NCBI GenBank assembly: GCA_020355945.1 | Contig: CP070627.1 | Span: forward strand, 883,576-894,753 | From: Candidatus Aminicenantota bacterium | GTDB taxonomy: Bacteria > Acidobacteriota > Aminicenantia > UBA2199 | Reading direction: 5' to 3' | DNA: 11,178 nucleotides | Part shown: positions 8,701 through 11,178 of the stretch, in pieces | Position numbering within the stretch: position 1 is the stretch's first letter | Layout: the number at the start of each line of letters is the position of its first letter | The notes under the pieces: generated by a model | Databases searched by the model: none | Seen by the model: only the letters and a program-made list of their open reading frames with translations | What the model was told of the DNA's origin: nothing | Made by a program: the position numbers and the translations under genes

Positions 8701-9282
8701 TTTCCCTACATTAAAAGGAGACATAATCTTATTTGATATGAGTGACGTAACTGTTGCTGCCCCTGAAAGGATAAATTGTAATTTACCAAATTCTATATCA
8801 GGTTCGGTTGCCCGGCAATTAAAAAAGGAACGAATCAATCCAAACCAACTATCCTTGAAACTTGAATGTAAAATACGATCTATTTCATCGACAAAAATAA
8901 GTATTCGCTTATCCTCCTTTTTTACGATTTTTTCAAGAACTTTTTTTAGATCTTTTTTGTTTTCTAGTTCTTCTTCAAAATTAAAAGCAGAATAAATAAT
9001 ATTTATAAAATATTCGTTAAAGAAATTTTCCGAGTGGAGGCATTTTGCCGGAAAGGTGGATAAATCTATAAAAACACTTTTGAATATAGTTGCATCCAAT
9101 TTCCCACGTATATGTGAAATCAGGCTTGATTTCCCGCTCTGACGAGGAGCCAAAAAATATAAATAGCGGCTATTCTTTAATATTTCTTTATAGAGTTCTC
9201 TATCGGCATCTCGTTCTATATAGGAAACACCGTCAAATGTCCCGGCTGCTCTAAACGGATTTCCGTGAGTCATGGTTGGCAT
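5788..9282 (-). CDS. AAA-like ATPase-NACHT-helical-FGE-sulfatase (CLec-fold) protein, 1164 aa
   Basis: Domains, numbered from the ATG at 9282. ~5-340: AAA-like ATPase with a lead-in NPF-x3-GT, Walker A APRQSGKSSL (K51) and Walker B ILIFVDEID (D132, E133). ~420-780: NACHT/STAND NTPase with Walker A GEPGTGKT (K459), Walker B IILLDGLD (D537, D540), sensor-like IITSRP (~568-573) and the typical FQEFFAS near 774-779. ~785-915: alpha-helical, HEAT-like spacing but not assignable. ~920-1164: full FGE-sulfatase domain with VSNRQY, RLPSEQEWEKAAR, YPWGN, GNVFEWT, RGGSW and terminal GFRCAR. Aligned with formylglycine-generating enzymes, the residue two after GGSW is Ser where the first catalytic Cys would sit, so a binding role is more likely than oxidase activity. 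No signal peptide or membrane span: cytoplasmic. It starts 8 bp after gene 1 and stops 11 bp before gene 3. Two P-loop modules in one chain suggest a nucleotide-driven assembly switch (inference). Confidence 0.93.
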   Translation of the reverse strand: MPTMTHGNPFRAAGTFDGVSYIERDADRELYKEILKNSRYLYFLAPRQSGKSSLISHIRGKLDATIFKSVFIDLSTFPAKCLHSENFFNEYFINIIYSAFNFEEELENKKDLKKVLEKIVKKEDKRILIFVDEIDRILHSSFKDSWFGLIRSFFNCRATEPDIEFGKLQFILSGAATVTSLISNKIMSPFNVGKSIKLHDFNYEQTIEITKHLEKGDWDVFENAAKKIYGFTSGALYLTQLILEKLWEDAIDRTAAHITEEDVEKTVNKLIIESPTNIHFNIIYESIVNEIEINKMFIMILEGHPMLNVDLEGLNRLKITGIINEKNSFKNRIYEKVFGENGPLSLFRTDIKQQVRIELEIADTFENYRKYVLREHSHLSMNHFGNILNTSLEIAKVYSNAQMRVEISDFKHETTKKGQSRENLSEEQIYIRDIKAVFGTAQARGFKDIVILGEPGTGKTLLLKYIVIMLLKGKGKEKLGLNPDVIPFYAPLGELSTPDEESFIDFIKRVCRFEKFSIPVEMFKTLLDNERGIILLDGLDKTVNEQIQIKICKWIDKARQEFASTPFIITSRPDGYRGNSRLVSNALVLSIQDFSYENLERFLMHWFEVVENALHPGDDKKTWEKKANNDAFEIAENIRSAQYLKPLAANPMILQILGFILRNRGNRLPQNKIELYYECTEVLLKKWIKENKPALELNTGEARQIFQSLALRMHKNKQYTAPKEDIENQLIEYLQHLDKSKIDPTSLFLNINDRSGFFRMHADTGYGFTFLVFQEFFASEKIKNDRNVDILVENYRKEWWKQVILLTLAFDNPSLLEEFIERIPKTEYFKADKADIDLLVNVINEAPVKPIKPLVSALKDKDLPTESRRNVMRVFKRISEDKVSENKVIIETLQAMAGNPYDALADTAYEVLKVLDAAENIPAPYEGRIIRYEKDQSEMVLIPAGSFLYGDERDETSEKSKQIINLPGYYIDLYPVSNRQYCLFLNKSCPEVTDLNRWIYLGGKSETEKCRIIKSENKYEIEKSYEEHPVIYVTWFGATAYAQWAGKRLPSEQEWEKAARGPDGLIYPWGNTFEKEYCNSSESGLFHTTGVTQYPKGKSPYGCWDMAGNVFEWTNSISGGTASKYVLRGGSWFSDSYNCRCAFRNESHPNFMNAYMGFRCARDI
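5862..5883. repeat. 7-bp inverted repeat inside the FGE-domain 3' end
   Basis: AGCGACA (5862-5868) and TGTCGCT (5877-5883) are perfect inverted arms around an 8-nt loop. It covers codons of the segment just after the RGGSW motif. Diversity-generating retroelements often have a hairpin near the target repeat, usually downstream of it; this one lies inside the candidate variable segment, so chance is a fair explanation. Confidence 0.4.
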
Positions 9283-9287
9283 CAAGT

Positions 9288-9292
9288 CTCCT
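9288..9292 (-). promoter_or_regulatory. RBS overlapping the gene 1 stop, sets the start of the NACHT-FGE gene
   Basis: AGGAG overlaps the TAG stop (9291-9293) of the nuclease-ATPase gene and is 5 nt before the ATG at 9282. An in-frame TTG at 9285 would be only 2-3 nt away and is less likely. The overlap implies translational coupling of the two genes. Confidence 0.75.
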
Positions 9293-10643
9293 AGGAATAA
9301 CTGTCCTCGTTGTTAATGATATCGATAAGTTTCGATATATCGGATGTTTCGTTGAGGGCGTCAAACAAATTATCACATAAACATTGCAATTCCCGGGGTT
9401 TGAAGCATGAAAATTCCTTTATTTTATCAATTTCTTTTAGCGCAACTAATTGAGCATCCCTGGGTAGAAGACTCAAAAGCTGTTTTGTCTGAGCTTCATT
9501 AAAAGGCTCAACCGGTATATTCTCCCAACAACGTCTATATTTGGGATGCTCAAAATCTTGACCGGAGAATTGATCAAAGAAATCTTCAATGGAAAATTTC
9601 GATTCCACCACTATTCGTATATTATCACTCTTCTGAGCACGGATACAGAGGTTCTGTATAAAATCTTTGGCAATTTTTGGGTAATCAATAAACTTCCCAA
9701 ATTCCTCTATACATAATACTAGCGGCTGATCTATTAAAAATAAATCCATCTCTTCCCAGGAATCAATCTTTGGGGTAAGCTTAGAATTAAAATATTTAAA
9801 AAAATATTCCATGAAATATTCCATATCAGACGGGAATAATGGCTGCATATCCAAATGGCATCTTATCCAATTTCTATTTGCCATAAATGGTGTATGCATG
9901 ATACGCATCATTAAACTTGATTTACCTATTTCAAAACCACCATGTATAGCAATAAGTTTCTTCTTATTTGATTTAATCAGTTTCGCCAGTTCATTATCAC
10001 ATTCTCGTTTAATATAGGAAGGAGCATCCTCAGGCAAAGTCCCCCTTGTTTGAAATGGATTTGAGTCGGTTAGATGTTTATTTGATTTTTTTAATTTTCT
10101 TAAATACGAGGAATAAGCCATCTTGTTTTCATTTAGAATCTCTTCTATTGGAATATATGGTTTTGCACAACGGCTGGCCATTATCACCAGGGTGTTAATC
10201 CATGTTTTCCCATCGATCTTTTGCCCCAGCAGTGCCTCTAGATGTGGCGCATCGATTAGAAATACACGGATAGGTTTTATCCTTTCAGCGACCTTATCTG
10301 CATTTATGTTAAAACCTGAAAATGAGATTAATAGACCATAAGTACTTGCAGTGGTGGATTGGATCTTCTCACTTAAGATACGGACAGGGTTTGCATCAAT
10401 TTTGTTTTCTTTCCATTTTGCTTCTACCAGGAAAGTAGTAAGACCTTCATGAATGGCTCCATCCAGTTCTTCATCAGGGTCATTCCGGGTAAAAGAACCT
10501 TCGGCCTTGAGTCCGCTTGCCTGGAATAATTCTTTGAGCCAGGGTTCAAATAACAGCCCCCGCTCCTGTTGTTTATCGAACATTCCAACCATCTCATCCC
10601 AGCGACGTTTAAGTTCCTTGAATTTTTTCTGTTTATTCTTCAT
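9291..10643 (-). CDS. PD-(D/E)xK nuclease-AAA-like ATPase fusion protein, 450 aa
   Basis: The basic N-terminus (~1-25) leads into a restriction-endonuclease-like domain (~28-160). Glu33 sits in the first helix, D61 in ELDGAI, E74-A75-K76 in FLVEAKW, and strand YGLLISFSGF follows. D-x12-E-x-K is the metal-binding core of Mrr/RecB-like nucleases, so DNA cleavage is predicted and the catalytic residues look intact. Residues ~195-445 are a P-loop ATPase: lead-in NPF-x3-GT (195-202), Walker A GGFEIGKSS (K241, S242), Walker B-like LVLCIEEF with Glu313 where Asp is usual. This half aligns along its length with the first ATPase domain of the next gene. The start ATG has no close SD; an AAAGGAGGAGG run lies 20 nt upstream, and the frame is closed by TAA at 10650-10652. 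First large gene of the operon. It is probably the effector (inference); no methyltransferase is nearby, so it is not a classical restriction-modification pair. Confidence 0.9.
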   Translation of the reverse strand: MKNKQKKFKELKRRWDEMVGMFDKQQERGLLFEPWLKELFQASGLKAEGSFTRNDPDEELDGAIHEGLTTFLVEAKWKENKIDANPVRILSEKIQSTTASTYGLLISFSGFNINADKVAERIKPIRVFLIDAPHLEALLGQKIDGKTWINTLVIMASRCAKPYIPIEEILNENKMAYSSYLRKLKKSNKHLTDSNPFQTRGTLPEDAPSYIKRECDNELAKLIKSNKKKLIAIHGGFEIGKSSLMMRIMHTPFMANRNWIRCHLDMQPLFPSDMEYFMEYFFKYFNSKLTPKIDSWEEMDLFLIDQPLVLCIEEFGKFIDYPKIAKDFIQNLCIRAQKSDNIRIVVESKFSIEDFFDQFSGQDFEHPKYRRCWENIPVEPFNEAQTKQLLSLLPRDAQLVALKEIDKIKEFSCFKPRELQCLCDNLFDALNETSDISKLIDIINNEDSYS

Positions 10644-10652
10644 GTTTGATTA

Positions 10653-10718
10653 CTACGAGTAGGCCTCCTCCTTTGAATCTATGCCCTTTACCAGTCTGAC
10701 CACGTTTATTATTCCCAT
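10653..10718 (-). CDS. possible 21-codon leader ORF before the operon
   Basis: ATG at 10716-10718 has GAGG 5 nt upstream, and the ORF ends at TAG (10653-10655), 9 nt before the ATG of the nuclease gene. The peptide begins MGIINVVRLVK and ends KEEAYS. It lies about 35 nt downstream of the transcription start predicted from the promoter at 10760-10788. Its last third contains the strong purine-rich SD-like run (10664-10674). It could be a leader peptide coupled to the nuclease gene, a remnant of an older gene, or chance; there is no homology evidence. Confidence 0.3.
   Translation of the reverse strand: MGIINVVRLVKGIDSKEEAYS
10664..10674 (-). promoter_or_regulatory. extended SD-like run 20 nt before the nuclease-ATPase start
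   Basis: AAAGGAGGAGG on the minus strand is the strongest anti-SD match in the window, but 20 nt separate it from the ATG at 10643. In-frame TAA (10650-10652) rules out a closer start in that frame. It may load ribosomes that reach the ATG by scanning or after terminating the leader ORF, or a leader fold may bring it closer. Confidence 0.5.
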
Positions 10719-10731
10719 TTGAACCTCATTC

Positions 10732-10754
10732 GGGGACAATCTTTTTTTTGCCCC
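10732..10754 (-). promoter_or_regulatory. possible 5'-end hairpin in the operon leader
   Basis: GGGGCA and TG(T)CCCC can pair with one bulged T around an A-rich loop. The 5' arm starts close to the predicted transcription start (~10753), so the hairpin would cap the mRNA leader. It has no T-tract, so it is not an intrinsic terminator; a stability role is inference. Confidence 0.3.
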
Positions 10755-10759
10755 TTCAA

Positions 10760-10788
10760 TTTATAGCACAAATGGGGAAAAATATCAA
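10760..10788 (-). promoter_or_regulatory. sigma70-like promoter of the operon
   Basis: Minus-strand -35 TTGATA (10783-10788) and -10 TATAAA (10760-10765) are separated by exactly 17 bp; each hexamer matches consensus at 5 of 6 positions. Transcription would start near 10753, giving a leader of about 110 nt before the nuclease-ATPase gene. It is the best promoter I see upstream of the four-gene cluster, with no competing one in the short gaps between genes. Confidence 0.6.
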
Positions 10789-10945
10789 CTGTAAATATAA
10801 GCCCTGATTCGCCATCAAAATTTGGTAAATATGTTGTTTAATGCGAAATGATCATAGTTTACGGGCGGGGAGACCCCCAATGCTGTTGACTTAAGAATAT
10901 ATATCAACAAATTTTTAAAGTTCGGCAGTAGAGATCATTACTCAT

Positions 10946-11008
10946 TTTTTAGCACTAGTGTATGATTTTTTAGAGCCAGTGTGCCGTGTTTTAGGGATAG
11001 AATGTCGT
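10946..11008. repeat. three imperfect 21-bp tandem repeats upstream of the operon
   Basis: Units at 10946-10966, 10967-10987 and 10988-11008. Each has a TTTTAG core at the same offset; units 1 and 2 also share AGTGT, and units 2 and 3 end in CGT. Adjacent units match at 14 of 21 positions. Twenty-one bp is two helical turns, so the cores face the same side of the DNA. They lie about 160 bp upstream of the predicted promoter. They may be operator sites or a decayed tandem repeat. Confidence 0.55.
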
Positions 11009-11160
11009 TTCTTTAAAACTCTACGTTGATTGTAGGACGGGTCTTCTGACGATAAAAAAAATCCTAAATTTCGGATTACATTCCCTTAATCCGCTATTTC
11101 CTTTGCCGCTATTTTTAGAAGGTCTTTCACAACTTCATTTTCTTATTTGTCCTGTGCCTC

Positions 11161-11178
11161 CGGCGGGGCGGGGGGGGG
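11161..11178. other. G-rich low-complexity terminus, probable contig end
   Basis: The last 18 bases are almost all G with isolated C, in contrast to the AT-rich sequence before them. Homopolymer G at a contig edge is a known two-colour sequencing artefact, so these bases may not be genomic. Confidence 0.5.

Larger units (their letters stand above)
10789..11178. other. non-coding stretch upstream of the operon promoter
   Basis: No ORF with a credible start and SD on either strand. It holds the 21-bp tandem repeats, a 7-bp inverted repeat CGGATTA/TAATCCG (11072-11078 and 11087-11093), a CCGCTATTT direct repeat (11091-11099 and 11106-11114) and a G-rich end. On the minus strand AATCC-8 nt-GGATT followed by a T run (11054-11077) could be a weak terminator for a gene beyond the window; the 5-bp stem is marginal. 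Confidence 0.6.

Noticed and set aside
9283..9285. TTG as the start of the NACHT-FGE gene
   Set aside because: AGGAG is only 3 nt from it, while the directly following ATG has 5-nt spacing and is a better start codon.
9291..10643. Classical restriction-modification system
   Set aside because: There is no methyltransferase motif in any gene of the window, and the nuclease is fused to a STAND-like ATPase.
10925..10964. A 13-codon minus-strand ORF upstream of the promoter
   Set aside because: Too short, no SD, and outside the predicted transcript.
10644..11178. Template repeat or reverse transcriptase of a retroelement, or an integrase/att site, in the upstream region
   Set aside because: No near-copy of the FGE 3' end, no reverse-transcriptase motif and no matched direct repeats flanking the operon were found by reading.

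Overview
This is an 11.2 kb bacterial window of roughly 40% G+C. It carries one co-directional gene cluster on the minus strand, read from right to left. Only coding genes are visible: I see no tRNA, rRNA, transposase, integrase or CRISPR array. Very large multidomain proteins (STAND-type NTPases, an FGE-sulfatase fold, a vWA receptor) fit an accessory, conflict or signalling island in a bacterium with a large, complex genome. The signal peptide and membrane spans show a cell-envelope component. I cannot name the phylum from the sequence.

Layout from the upstream (right) end. Bases 10,644-11,178 are non-coding apart from a possible 21-codon leader ORF. This stretch holds three imperfect 21-bp tandem repeats (10946-11008), short inverted and direct repeats, a good sigma70-like promoter (10760-10788) and a G-rich run at the window edge that looks like a contig end. 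Gene 1 (9291-10643) is a PD-(D/E)xK nuclease domain fused to a P-loop ATPase. Gene 2 (5788-9282) is a 1164-residue protein with an AAA-like ATPase, a NACHT NTPase, an alpha-helical region and a C-terminal FGE-sulfatase (C-type-lectin-fold) domain. Gene 3 (545-5776) is a 1743-residue protein with a signal peptide, an extracytoplasmic vWA domain, one transmembrane helix, beta-rich domains and an Hsp70/actin-type ATPase. Gene 4 (1-506, cut by the window edge) is a single-pass membrane protein. Gene gaps are 8, 11 and 38 bp, so the four genes are probably one operon.

How they may work together (inference): gene 3 could sense something outside the membrane through vWA and relay it to a cytoplasmic ATPase. 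Gene 4 would be a second envelope component. Gene 2 has the build of a signal-dependent STAND switch with a ligand-binding C-terminus. Gene 1 would be the nuclease effector. The ATPase domains of genes 1 and 2 are visibly homologous, including a shared NPF-x3-GT lead-in, which suggests they work as a pair. I do not recognise this combination as a named system; it is the main candidate for a new defence or signalling module here.
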